A stretch of 9,568 nucleotides of DNA from Merdiplasma sp964643295 (GCA_964643295.1 CAZXSN010000096.1:1-9568); one strand, 5' to 3'; positions 1 to 6,086 are shown, counted from the first letter of the stretch. Notes: generated from the letters alone by a model not told the origin. Numbers and translations: made by a program.

Positions 1-219
1 CTGATCGTCCACGAGGCGCTGATGGTGGAGCCTACGGAGACGGAGAGCCAGGAGACGCTGGATGAGGCGATCGAGGTCTTCCGCAAAATTTATGATACGG
101 CAAAGGAAGATCCCGCAAAGCTTCACGAAGCGCCCCATACCACCTATATCCGCAGGCCGGATGAGGTGCGGGCGGCAAGAAAGCCCGTGCTTCGCTACAC
201 GTTTCCGGCCCAGGATTAA
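1..219 (+). CDS. gcvPB: Glycine dehydrogenase (decarboxylating) subunit 2, C-terminal fragment
   Basis: This is the last 72 codons of a gene that begins before the window, open in frame from base 1 to the TAA at 217-219. The P protein of the glycine cleavage system is a pyridoxal-phosphate enzyme. It decarboxylates glycine and passes the aminomethyl group to the lipoyl arm of the H protein. The visible tail has the typical GcvPB ending: a VHEAL...EPTETES segment, then a helix, then LHEAPHTT and RRPDEVRAARKPVLRY. This tail region carries no PLP lysine, so catalytic completeness cannot be judged. The split-subunit form (PA/PB), as opposed to one long GcvP, is inferred from resemblance to PB tails and from the clostridial context. 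lplA starts 6 bases after the stop, so the genes are probably co-transcribed. Confidence 0.88.
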   Translation: MIVHEALMVEPTETESQETLDEAIEVFRKIYDTAKEDPAKLHEAPHTTYIRRPDEVRAARKPVLRYTFPAQD

Positions 220-225
220 CGAAGC

Positions 226-1206
226 ATGATCACGAAACTTTCTGTTTATGAGGGCGAAGGACTTTTGCCCGAGCGGAATCTGGCCATTGAGGAATCTCTG
301 ATGTTCCAGACAGCCCCCGGGGAGTGCATCCTGTATCTGTGGCAGAACGAGAAGACGGTGGTGATTGGAAGAAATCAGGACTGCTTTGAGGAATGCCGGG
401 TGGAGCATCTTCTGGAGGACGGCGGGCATCTGGTCCGCCGCCTCTCCGGGGGCGGAGCGGTTTTTCACGATCTCGGCAACCTGAACTTCACGTTCTGTGT
501 GCGAAAGAGCGGTTATGACGTGGGACGCCAGACGGAGGTGATCCTTCGCGCCGTGAAAAAATGCGGGATCGACGCCGTGCGCACCGGGCGCAATGACTTA
601 ACCGCGGATGGGAAAAAGTTTTCCGGGAATGCCTTCTACCGTTCCGGGGACTTCTGCTATCACCACGGCACGATTCTGCTCGATGTCGATCAGGAGAAGA
701 TGAAGGAGTACCTGAATGTCCCGGAGAGTAAGTTAAAGGCGCATGGCGTTAGGTCTGTGCGCTCCAGGACTGTCAACTTAAAGGACCTTATGCCGGAGCT
801 TACGGTTGTCAGCTTAAAGCAGGCTCTTATCGCTTCCTTTGGCGAGGTGTACGAAGGGACGCCGGAGTCTTTCTGCAAGGATCGGCTGGACCTAAAGAAG
901 GTTGCCTTAGCGGAGCAGAGGTTTGCTTCAGATGACTGGAAGTTCGGTTCGCAAAGCTTGTATGAAAGCTCTCTTTCCCGCCGGTTTTCCTGGGGAAATC
1001 TGGAGATTCGCTTTACGGCCGAATCCGGGAAGATAACACGGCTGAAGGTCTATACGGACGCCATGGATGAAACGCTCTCCGGGCAGCTGGAAGAGTTGCT
1101 TACCGGCTGTCCGTGTGAGCCGTCCAGTCTTAGCGCACGGGCAGGCGCTCTGCGCACAAAGGAGCAGATCCGGGAGGAGATCCAAAGCTGGCTGTCTCAA
1201 GGTTAG
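226..1206 (+). CDS. lplA: Lipoate-protein ligase A
   Basis: This 326-residue protein has the usual length for LplA (about 330). It activates lipoate with ATP to lipoyl-AMP and transfers it to a specific lysine of acceptor proteins such as the glycine cleavage H protein, in the cytoplasm. The family signature RRLSGGGAVFHDLGN is at residues 71-85. The GKKFSGNA segment at 129-136 supplies the lysine (K131) that aligns with the lipoyl-AMP-binding lysine of characterised ligases. The part after about residue 245 fits the small C-terminal accessory domain, so this appears to be a two-domain ligase that can do both steps. The ATG at 226 lies 6 bases after the gcvPB stop, with AGGA at 212-215 as a modest ribosome binding site inside the gcvPB end. 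Position between gcvPB and lpd supports a role in lipoylating GcvH. Confidence 0.93.
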   Translation: MITKLSVYEGEGLLPERNLAIEESLMFQTAPGECILYLWQNEKTVVIGRNQDCFEECRVEHLLEDGGHLVRRLSGGGAVFHDLGNLNFTFCVRKSGYDVGRQTEVILRAVKKCGIDAVRTGRNDLTADGKKFSGNAFYRSGDFCYHHGTILLDVDQEKMKEYLNVPESKLKAHGVRSVRSRTVNLKDLMPELTVVSLKQALIASFGEVYEGTPESFCKDRLDLKKVALAEQRFASDDWKFGSQSLYESSLSRRFSWGNLEIRFTAESGKITRLKVYTDAMDETLSGQLEELLTGCPCEPSSLSARAGALRTKEQIREEIQSWLSQG

Positions 1207-1277
1207 TCAGGCTTTCCTGGAAAGCAGGATGCGAAAAAAGAAGATACGCCTGCCGGATGCTGGCAGGAAGGATAGGG
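1207..1277 (+). repeat. Two short inverted repeats in the lplA-lpd spacer
   Basis: The spacer holds two palindromes. The first, at 1211-1225, is GCTTTCC-T-GGAAAGC. The second, at 1249-1267, is CCTGCC, a 7-base loop, then GGCAGG. The second ends 10 bases before the lpd Shine-Dalgarno. Neither is followed by a T-run, so they are not intrinsic terminators. They could modulate mRNA stability or lpd translation, but no known regulatory class is recognised. Confidence 0.45.
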
Positions 1278-1284
1278 AAGGAGG
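1278..1284 (+). promoter_or_regulatory. Shine-Dalgarno site that fixes the lpd start
   Basis: AAGGAGG sits 7 bases before the ATG at 1292. It is the only strong site near the beginning of the dehydrogenase homology. It therefore selects 1292 over the in-frame ATG at 1067, which lies inside lplA. Confidence 0.85.
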
Positions 1285-1291
1285 CCTAAGG

Positions 1292-2647
1292 ATGAGCGAG
1301 CGATATGATCTGGCGGTGATTGGCGCCGGACCCGGCGGATACATGGCGGCAATTGAAGCGGCCAAACTGGGAATGAAAACAGTACTGGTGGAAAACCGGC
1401 AGCTGGGAGGAACCTGTCTGAACCGGGGCTGTATTCCGACCAAGACGATCCTGCATTCCGCCGAGCTTTATGCCCAGATGAAGGGAGCGGACAAGTTCGG
1501 TGTTTCCGCGGGGGATCCCACGTTTGACATGGAAAAGATCCAGCAGCGAAAAAACGAGGTGGTCTTAAAGCTGCAGGACGGGATCGCCGGCTTGATGAAG
1601 AAAAACAAGGTGACGGTCCTTTACGGGACGGGAACGATTGTGGATGCGCATACCGTGCAGGTTGCAGATGCGGAAAAGTTTGAGGCGGAAAAGATCCTGA
1701 TCGCGACCGGTTCTGTTCCGGCGCTTCCGCCGGTTCCGGGGGCCGATCTTCCCCATGTGGAGACCAGCGACGGGATGCTTGATAAAAAGGACGTCTATCA
1801 GAACCTGATCATTGTAGGCGGCGGTGTGATCGGCATGGAATTTGCCTCCATCTATTCCGCGCTCGGCTGCCAGGTGGTGGTGATCGAGTTCCTCGATTCG
1901 ATCCTGGCAAACTTTGACAGGGAGATTTCTCAGAACCTGAAGATGATCTTAAAAAAGAGGGGTGTGGAGCTTCATACCGGCGCCCGGGTACAGAGCATTG
2001 CCCAGGGAGAGGACGGAAAACTGATCTGTCACTACCTGGAAAAAGAGACGGAGAAGGAAGCGGCAGCGGACGGCATTCTGATTGCGACCGGCCGCAGAGC
2101 GAACACGGAAGGGCTCTTTGGAGACGGCTTTGGCCTTGCGATGGAGCGCGGAAAGATTGTGATCGACGAATTCGGACGTACCAGCGTGGAATCGATCTAT
2201 GCCGCCGGTGACGTGACCGGGGGATCGATGCTGGCACATGCCGCAACGGCTCAGGCGATCAACGCCGTGTATCATATGGCAGGAAAGAAGGAACCGTTTG
2301 ACTTATCCTGCATTCCGGGCTGCGTGTATACGGATCCCGAAATCGGCAGCGTAGGGATCACACAGGAGGAAGCGAAGCGCAGAAACATCGATGTGATCGT
2401 GAAGAAATATCCGATGTCCGCGAACGCGAAGACCGTGCTTTCTGACCAGGACCGCGGGTTTATCAAGGTCATCGCGGAGAAAGGTACGGAAAAGATTCTG
2501 GGCGCTCATCTGATGTGCGCACGGGCGACGGATCTGATCAGCCAGTTTGCCGCGGCGATCGTAAACGGCATGACGCTTACGCAGCTGGCCCGTGTGATCT
2601 ATCCGCATCCGACGTTCGCGGAGGCCATCGGGGAAGCGCTGCGTTAG
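1292..2647 (+). CDS. lpdA: Dihydrolipoyl dehydrogenase (E3 / L protein)
   Basis: The 451-residue flavoprotein oxidises dihydrolipoyl groups with NAD+, closing the glycine cleavage cycle by reoxidising the H protein. Residues 9-16 hold the FAD-binding VIGAGPGG. The redox disulfide is in GGTCLNRGCIPTK (C42 and C47). A second Rossmann motif, IIVGGGVIGMEF, binds NAD+. ATGRR and the later YAAGDVTG are the usual FAD-contact segments. The C-terminal dimerisation domain ends with HPTFAE (H439, E444), the catalytic His-Glu pair. Length matches the family without an N-terminal lipoyl domain. The reading frame stays open upstream to 1067, but that stretch overlaps lplA and has no family similarity. The gene is the last of the operon, and a terminator follows 61 bases downstream. 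Confidence 0.95.
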   Translation: MSERYDLAVIGAGPGGYMAAIEAAKLGMKTVLVENRQLGGTCLNRGCIPTKTILHSAELYAQMKGADKFGVSAGDPTFDMEKIQQRKNEVVLKLQDGIAGLMKKNKVTVLYGTGTIVDAHTVQVADAEKFEAEKILIATGSVPALPPVPGADLPHVETSDGMLDKKDVYQNLIIVGGGVIGMEFASIYSALGCQVVVIEFLDSILANFDREISQNLKMILKKRGVELHTGARVQSIAQGEDGKLICHYLEKETEKEAAADGILIATGRRANTEGLFGDGFGLAMERGKIVIDEFGRTSVESIYAAGDVTGGSMLAHAATAQAINAVYHMAGKKEPFDLSCIPGCVYTDPEIGSVGITQEEAKRRNIDVIVKKYPMSANAKTVLSDQDRGFIKVIAEKGTEKILGAHLMCARATDLISQFAAAIVNGMTLTQLARVIYPHPTFAEAIGEALR

Positions 2648-2708
2648 AAGCAGCTGCGCGTATCCCGCGATGATCATCGTCTGCTGATTCGTTCAAAGAA
2701 CTAAAGAG

Positions 2709-2745
2709 AAGACTCACGGACAAAACTGTGCCGTGAGTCTTTTTT
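2709..2745 (+). terminator. Intrinsic terminator after lpd
   Basis: A perfect 11-bp stem (AAGACTCACGG at 2709-2719 with CCGTGAGTCTT at 2731-2741) has an 11-base loop. It runs into six T residues at 2740-2745. It closes the gcvPB-lplA-lpd transcript. The A-rich left side makes it possibly active on the other strand too, as a terminator for the leftward gene ending at 2997. Confidence 0.92.
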
Positions 2746-2996
2746 GCGCCAGCCGGTCGGATGAAGAATTTGCCGTCCGATCCGAAAGCTGCCCCCGCCT
2801 TTTTCCGGATGCTTCCTGCCTCGGGAAGGTGTGTGGATGGCAGATTTCCTTATTTTCGCGGAAGGTTCTGTGTCACATGCGGGATCATGTCAGAAGCAGG
2901 GCTCTCGGTTCGGGCGCTTTTCTGCACTTCCTTCCTGCGGTATGCCTAAAAGTTTCCGCCTGTACGGATGCTAATGAGGCAGCCTTCTGTTTCCCT
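2746..2996. other. Intergenic stretch without a recognisable gene
   Basis: About 250 bases lie between the lpd terminator and the end of the leftward helix-turn-helix gene. Open frames here on the + strand give low-complexity Cys/Phe/Ser-rich products without family similarity or a ribosome binding site. The - strand frames are broken by stops. I see no tRNA, promoter or further terminator. The right part contains TAAAAGTT at 2947-2954, half of a possible inverted repeat around the neighbouring gene. Confidence 0.6.
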
Positions 2997-3740
2997 CTAG
3001 GAACGGGGGCAGATACCTTTCACAATTTCTTCGCAGGTTCGTGTGCCTTCATTTGGCACACTTTTCTTTGCCTCATCAAAGTCATACCGGAATCCGTCCA
3101 ATATAGAAACATCGAAATCATCGACATCAGGAAAGGCACCTGGTATGGTGACGGTTCTTTCAATGACTGTACCGTCTTTCCTCTTGACACGCACGGCAAT
3201 CTCTAAATCTGATCTGTTTTCTTCTTTCTTGTTCCTGTCCCTCAAGACCGTCATCTGCAAGGGCAGATTTAAAGGGAAAGAAACCTTTTCAGACTGCTGC
3301 CCGTTATCTTCCTGATACTTTAAGCATGAGAGATGGATTCCTTCCTTCCGAAGACATCGCCATACGACATTGGCTGGGATGTTTAGTTCTTTGGAAATCA
3401 AAGCCCCTGTCCATCTTTCTGCGTCATCTGGAGGAGGATTGGCAATGAGCCGCAAAATCTGCTTCCTGACATCGGATCCATACTTGTTTCCGCTGGCACC
3501 CCGCGGCTGATTAAGCAGGCCTTCGATTCCGCTTTCTGAGAACCGGTTTCTCCAGAGAATGACCGTATTCGGACGTTCTCCCAGCTCTTCGGCTATTTTC
3601 TTCACCTGCTGTCCATCCGCGCATCTGAGCACGATTTTGGCCCGAAGAGCCAGCCTGGGATTGGACGAATCCAAAGCGATCCTGTTGAGAGCGATAATAT
3701 CCTCTTTAGAGCAATCAATTGGCTTGTATGTTCTGGGCAT
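2997..3740 (-). CDS. IS630-type helix-turn-helix protein lacking a DDE catalytic domain
   Basis: The 247-residue protein starts at the ATG at 3740, 10 bases after GAGG. The in-frame ATG at 3788 lies between the -35 and -10 boxes and cannot be the start. Residues 40-68 form a first helix-turn-helix (ADGQQVKKIAEELGERPNTV and following), then a GIEGLLNQPRG linker. A second winged helix is at about 91-134 with PPPDDAERWTG and a VVWRCLRKEGI recognition helix. This is the N-terminal DNA-binding architecture of IS630 transposases. Where the DDE domain should begin there is a polar linker. A compact domain follows at about 176-225 (DLEIAVRVKRKDGTVIERTV, PDVDDFDVS, DGFRYDFDEAKKS). I do not recognise this domain. 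The end after about 225 may be truncated. It is probably a transposon-derived DNA-binding protein, either a regulator or a partner of a transposase encoded elsewhere. Confidence 0.7.
   Translation of the reverse strand: MPRTYKPIDCSKEDIIALNRIALDSSNPRLALRAKIVLRCADGQQVKKIAEELGERPNTVILWRNRFSESGIEGLLNQPRGASGNKYGSDVRKQILRLIANPPPDDAERWTGALISKELNIPANVVWRCLRKEGIHLSCLKYQEDNGQQSEKVSFPLNLPLQMTVLRDRNKKEENRSDLEIAVRVKRKDGTVIERTVTIPGAFPDVDDFDVSILDGFRYDFDEAKKSVPNEGTRTCEEIVKGICPRS
3041..3069 (+). terminator. Terminator-like hairpin read on the + strand, inside the leftward gene
   Basis: GTGTGCC at 3041-3047, a 7-base loop and GGCACAC at 3055-3061 form a perfect 7-bp stem. TTTTCTTT follows at 3062-3069. On the + strand this looks like an intrinsic terminator. 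On the - strand it is the coding sequence for the last part of the helix-turn-helix protein. It could stop antisense transcription coming from the left. Confidence 0.4.
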
Positions 3741-3773
3741 AAGCTTATAACCTCGCATATACGGAATATGATC

Positions 3774-3802
3774 AGTATACCAAAGCATACTTTAAGTGTC
3801 AA
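3774..3802 (-). promoter_or_regulatory. Near-consensus sigma-A promoter for the helix-turn-helix gene
   Basis: Read on the - strand, TTGACA (complement of 3797-3802) is followed by exactly 17 bases and TATACT (complement of 3774-3779). The -35 is perfect and the -10 matches five of six. The start codon chosen for the gene (3740) lies about 33 bases after the -10, leaving a short leader with a GAGG ribosome binding site at 3751-3754. Confidence 0.85.
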
Positions 3803-3814
3803 TAATAACTTTTA

Positions 3815-4243
3815 AGAAGAAGCCAATCGGCCGGGACGTGTAGACTTAAACAGCTTCCGTATCTCAGTCCGCAGCTCTATCCGCAGAGGCGGAAATTTTT
3901 GAGAGACCATTTTCCCAATAGCAGTCAGTTTCATCTCCCATCGACAGTTTTCTATTTTTCAGATAAAACCATCCTTCCATGTGAAAGGACATCAGCTGCC
4001 TGGCCGTCAGAATTCTTCCCATATGTCCGAAGAGCACTGTACGGGCAGTTTTTTCTTAAAGCAGAGATCTGTTTAATGCTGTCCTATACATGAAAGAATG
4101 GGACACCATCCTATTACAACACAGATTTCACAAATGTCAGTATCCTTTGATGAGAGCAGTGATTTTATCCTATTTTTCGTTTTAGGAATGCATGAGGATC
4201 CCGTGCTTTAAGACTGCCAAAGAGAAGGATGCCGGGAAGGCGC
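3815..4243. other. AT-richer intergenic stretch, possible gene remnants
   Basis: Some 430 bases separate the helix-turn-helix promoter from the methyltransferase promoter. They are visibly more AT-rich than the flanking operons. A 64-codon + frame at 3899-4093 has no ribosome binding site and a composition rich in Phe/Ser/Pro, as expected for noise. On the - strand, short open pieces occur in different frames. One basic 40-codon piece ends at a stop overlapping the possible element boundary at 3814. None resembles a family I know. Small hairpins at 3880-3893 and 4036-4049, each next to a T-run, are weak. Confidence 0.5.
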
Positions 4244-4272
4244 TTGACAGGGGAGGCCCCTGTTTTTATAAT
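4244..4272 (+). promoter_or_regulatory. Perfect consensus sigma-A promoter with palindromic spacer
   Basis: TTGACA at 4244-4249, a 17-base spacer and TATAAT at 4267-4272 match the housekeeping consensus at all 12 positions. The spacer contains the inverted repeat CAGGGG-AGG-CCCCTG (4248-4262), which overlaps the end of the -35. That is a plausible operator for a repressor. Transcription should begin near 4279, about 210 bases before the methyltransferase start. Confidence 0.9.
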
Positions 4273-4278
4273 CGTCCT

Positions 4279-4490
4279 ATGGCGGGATCTTCTCTTTGAA
4301 AACTGGACACGTGTGCCGGGATTTCTTAAAGAGGGTAAAGCGCGAAGAGGAGGGATCCGCGGGCAGATCCTCTCATTTCGGCGTAAAAGGATGGGATACG
4401 GTCGGATGCCCGCGGCCTGGCGATGATTCCTATGGGAAAACGGGAAACGGATTGACGAAGCGGCGGAACGGCAGAGAGGGAGGGAAGAGG
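4279..4490 (+). other. Long transcribed leader of the methyltransferase gene
   Basis: About 210 bases lie between the predicted transcription start and the ATG at 4491. The leader contains CCGCGGGCA at 4357-4365 and its exact complement TGCCCGCGG at 4407-4415. With a two-base bulge the stem can extend by TCC/GGA. An alternative local pairing, GGATC at 4353-4357 with GATCC at 4366-4370, competes for part of the same sequence. No known riboswitch or T-box signature is recognised, and no T-run terminator follows. A cis-acting RNA is possible but unproven. Open frames across it lack ribosome binding sites. Confidence 0.4.
4478..4484 (+). promoter_or_regulatory. Shine-Dalgarno site that fixes the methyltransferase start
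   Basis: GGGAGGG ends 6 bases before the ATG at 4491. This favours 4491 over the in-frame upstream ATG at 4296, whose added residues have no family similarity. Confidence 0.75.
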
Positions 4491-5132
4491 ATGGAGAAGA
4501 GGGATGGACAGCAGGCTTTCACGCAGACCCTTGCCTACTATGAGCGTAATGCGGATGCCTTTCTTAAAGAGACAGCAGAGATTCCCTTCTCCGAGATTCA
4601 GGATCAGTTTCTGTCCCTGGTTCCTGAAGGAGGCAGGATCCTGGATTTCGGGTGCGGTTCCGGGCGGGACGCGAAGTACTTTTCCCAGAAAGGCTTTCTG
4701 GTGGACGCGGCGGACGGCTCGGAAAAGATGTGCGCCTATGCCAGGAAGTTTACCGGACTGCCGGTAAAATGCCTGCTGTTTGGCGAGCTGGATTCGAAGG
4801 AGGAGTATGACGGGATCTGGGCCTGCGCTTCCATTTTGCATCTTACGAAGAAAGAGCTTAAGGAAGTGTTTCCCAGAATGAGGAGGGCTCTTAAAGGGAA
4901 AGGGATTCTCTATGCCTCGTTTAAGTACGGGAAGGATGAAAGGATGCGTGACGGCAGGTACTATACGGATTTTACAGAAGAGACTTTTCTGGAGTTTCTG
5001 TCGCACACGGGCGGGTTCTCAGTAAGAAGACTGTGGATTTCACACGATGCAAGACCGGACAGAAACTCCCAGCGTTGGCTGAATGCCCTCCTTCAGAAAG
5101 AGGGGAAGGAAAAGGAAAGAGCCTCTTTCTGA
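4491..5132 (+). CDS. Class I SAM-dependent methyltransferase
   Basis: The 213-residue protein has a single Rossmann-type methyltransferase domain. The SAM-binding motif I is ILDFGCGSGRD at residues 50-60. Motif II is VDAADGSEKM (71-80), whose D75 should contact the ribose of SAM. DGIWACASILHL (107-118) is the post-II strand and active-site loop. The segment YASFKYG (141-147), followed by DGRYYTDFTEETF, is typical of a widespread Firmicutes family of about 210 residues annotated as small-molecule or TehB-like methyltransferases. The substrate cannot be read from sequence. It is probably cytoplasmic, having no signal peptide or membrane segment. The gene appears monocistronic: it has its own strong promoter, and the ATP synthase promoter lies 143 bases beyond its stop. 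No intrinsic terminator is obvious after it, so some read-through is possible. Confidence 0.85.
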   Translation: MEKRDGQQAFTQTLAYYERNADAFLKETAEIPFSEIQDQFLSLVPEGGRILDFGCGSGRDAKYFSQKGFLVDAADGSEKMCAYARKFTGLPVKCLLFGELDSKEEYDGIWACASILHLTKKELKEVFPRMRRALKGKGILYASFKYGKDERMRDGRYYTDFTEETFLEFLSHTGGFSVRRLWISHDARPDRNSQRWLNALLQKEGKEKERASF

Positions 5133-5275
5133 TGCTTCTTTGTGCTCAGTGTGCATGGAAAAATCGTGGAGAAGCCGTTGGCTGGGAGGGGTATGCGAAA
5201 CTCCGTGCGGGATTTATTCCGGGAGGATCACTTCAGCAGGGAACTTCGAGGGGAAATTTTCCGTTCGGATACTAC

Positions 5276-5304
5276 TGGACATCAGAGGAAAAATATTATA
5301 AAAT
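5276..5304 (+). promoter_or_regulatory. Likely promoter of the ATP synthase operon
   Basis: TGGACA at 5276-5281, 17 bases, then TAAAAT at 5299-5304. Each box matches five of six consensus bases. It lies 39 bases before the GTG start of atpZ. An alternative -10, TATAAA, overlaps with a 15-base spacing. Confidence 0.65.
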
Positions 5305-5330
5305 AGCAGCTGTATGACGCAGGGGAGAGA

Positions 5331-5336
5331 GGGGAG
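5331..5336 (+). promoter_or_regulatory. Shine-Dalgarno site that favours the GTG start of atpZ
   Basis: GGGGAG lies 7 bases before the GTG at 5344. The in-frame ATG at 5314 falls only about 10 bases after the -10 box, so it would be essentially leaderless. The GTG is therefore preferred. Confidence 0.6.
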
Positions 5337-5343
5337 AAAAGGC

Positions 5344-5613
5344 GTGAAACAGTGGGCGGAAATTGTGAAAAACTTGTCGCTCTTGACGCAGTTTGGCCTG
5401 TCCCTGATCACACCGCTTCTGCTGTGCCTGGCAGTGTGCTGGCTGCTTACCAGCAAAGCCGGCCTGGGAGGCTGGGTCTATATTCCCGGCTTCATCCTTG
5501 GCCTGGGCGGATCCGGGATGGTGGCGTACAAGCTGTACCTTTCCGTGGAAAGACGCCAGAAGAAAGAACAGGAGAAGGAGAAAGACAAAGTTTCGTTTAA
5601 CCGCCATTCTTAA
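5344..5613 (+). CDS. atpZ: AtpZ/AtpI family ATP synthase accessory protein
   Basis: The small 89-residue membrane protein has two hydrophobic helices, about residues 17-36 and 44-62. A charged Lys/Glu-rich cytoplasmic tail follows. The pattern (a LSLLTQFGLSLITPLLL helix, a short Gly-rich loop, then a GFILGLGGSGMVAYKLY helix) fits the AtpZ-type family (ATPase_gene1) that opens many bacterial F1Fo operons. Relatives assist assembly or stability of the synthase, and in Bacillus have been linked to divalent cation supply. Position as first gene of the operon agrees. Translation is taken from GTG 5344; an ATG at 5314 would add ten residues. The next gene starts 44 bases after the stop. Confidence 0.75.
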   Translation: MKQWAEIVKNLSLLTQFGLSLITPLLLCLAVCWLLTSKAGLGGWVYIPGFILGLGGSGMVAYKLYLSVERRQKKEQEKEKDKVSFNRHS

Positions 5614-5657
5614 GCGGCATTGAGAAGGGCGGATGCCGATAAAGGGGAGACGAAGGG

Positions 5658-6074
5658 ATGGGCAGTCTGTTGGACAAGCTGCAGCCGGCGGTGAGGAAGG
5701 AGACCATTCGCGTTGCCGTCTTCACGGCGGTCGGCGTCGTGCTGATGTGGATCGTGTTTGCTGTGCTTCACTTAGGGTTCTTAGGATCGGTGCCGTTTGA
5801 CTATACGGTGATCCTGGGCGGCCTGGGAGGGTGGTTTGTGGCGGTGCTGAATTTTTTCCTGATGGCGCTGACCGTGCAGAAAGTCGCCGCGACCTCCGAT
5901 GAGGATGAGGCCAGAAACCGGATGAAAGCCAGTTATACGCAGCGGATGCTTTTGCAGATTTTGTGGATTGTGGTGGCGATTGTGGCTCCGTGTTTTCAGT
6001 TCGTAGCCGGGATTGCCCCGCTGCTGTTTCCGAGTCTGGGCATCAAACTGATGGGACTGGCCAAGAAGAACTAA
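5658..6074 (+). CDS. atpI: ATP synthase subunit I family protein
   Basis: The 138-residue membrane protein has four predicted helices, at about residues 18-39, 47-70, 93-111 and 113-131. A charged cytoplasmic loop (SDEDEARNRMK) lies between helices 2 and 3. This is the layout of AtpI (ATP synthase I family). In several bacteria AtpI helps assemble the subunit c ring, notably in Na+-dependent enzymes such as that of Acetobacterium. GGLGGWFVAVLNFFLM in helix 2 is the most family-like stretch. It is preceded by a GGGGAG purine tract and followed 12 bases later by atpB. The assignment rests on topology, size and operon position more than on strict motifs. Confidence 0.75.
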   Translation: MGSLLDKLQPAVRKETIRVAVFTAVGVVLMWIVFAVLHLGFLGSVPFDYTVILGGLGGWFVAVLNFFLMALTVQKVAATSDEDEARNRMKASYTQRMLLQILWIVVAIVAPCFQFVAGIAPLLFPSLGIKLMGLAKKN

Positions 6075-6086
6075 GGAGATGATTTG

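Larger units (their letters stand above)
2947..3814. mobile_element. Possible decayed or minimal IS630-like element
   Basis: The 868-base stretch is bounded by TAAAAGTT at 2947-2954 and its reverse complement AACTTTTA at 3807-3814. Each outer end is a TA, which is what an IS630/Tc1-type insertion would leave as a duplicated target. Inside lie only the promoter and gene of an IS630-type helix-turn-helix protein, with no DDE catalytic domain. The repeat is only 8 bp and AT-rich, and similarity does not clearly extend inward, so it could be coincidental. The boundaries are an inference. Confidence 0.3.

Noticed and set aside
1067..1291. In-frame upstream extension of the dihydrolipoyl dehydrogenase from ATG 1067.
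   Set aside because: It overlaps the lplA coding end, has no family similarity, and a strong Shine-Dalgarno supports ATG 1292.
1809..2275. Long - strand open frames inside lpd.
   Set aside because: They are antisense shadows of a clearly coding gene, with Arg/Ser/Pro-rich products typical of reverse-frame translation.
2733..3206. Long + strand open frame of 157 codons.
   Set aside because: It starts inside the lpd terminator, has no ribosome binding site, is rich in Cys/Phe/Ser, and overlaps the convincing - strand gene.
3741..3788. Upstream ATG at 3788 for the helix-turn-helix protein.
   Set aside because: This ATG lies between the -35 and -10 boxes of the gene's own promoter, so it would not be in the transcript.
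4036..4054. Short hairpin followed by six T residues as a terminator.
   Set aside because: The stem is only 4 bp, and no gene upstream on the + strand needs it.
3899..4093. 64-codon + strand open frame in the intergenic island.
   Set aside because: No ribosome binding site, no promoter, biased composition and no family similarity.
4296..4490. In-frame upstream extension of the methyltransferase from ATG 4296.
   Set aside because: The added 65 residues are basic and unlike the family. GGGAGGG before ATG 4491 and the family length of about 210 favour the shorter protein.
4326..5006. 226-codon - strand open frame opposite the methyltransferase.
   Set aside because: It is antisense to a protein with clear SAM-binding motifs and shows no domain of its own.
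5314..5343. ATG 5314 as the atpZ start.
   Set aside because: It would sit within a few bases of the predicted transcription start, while GTG 5344 has a well-spaced GGGGAG. Not fully excluded.
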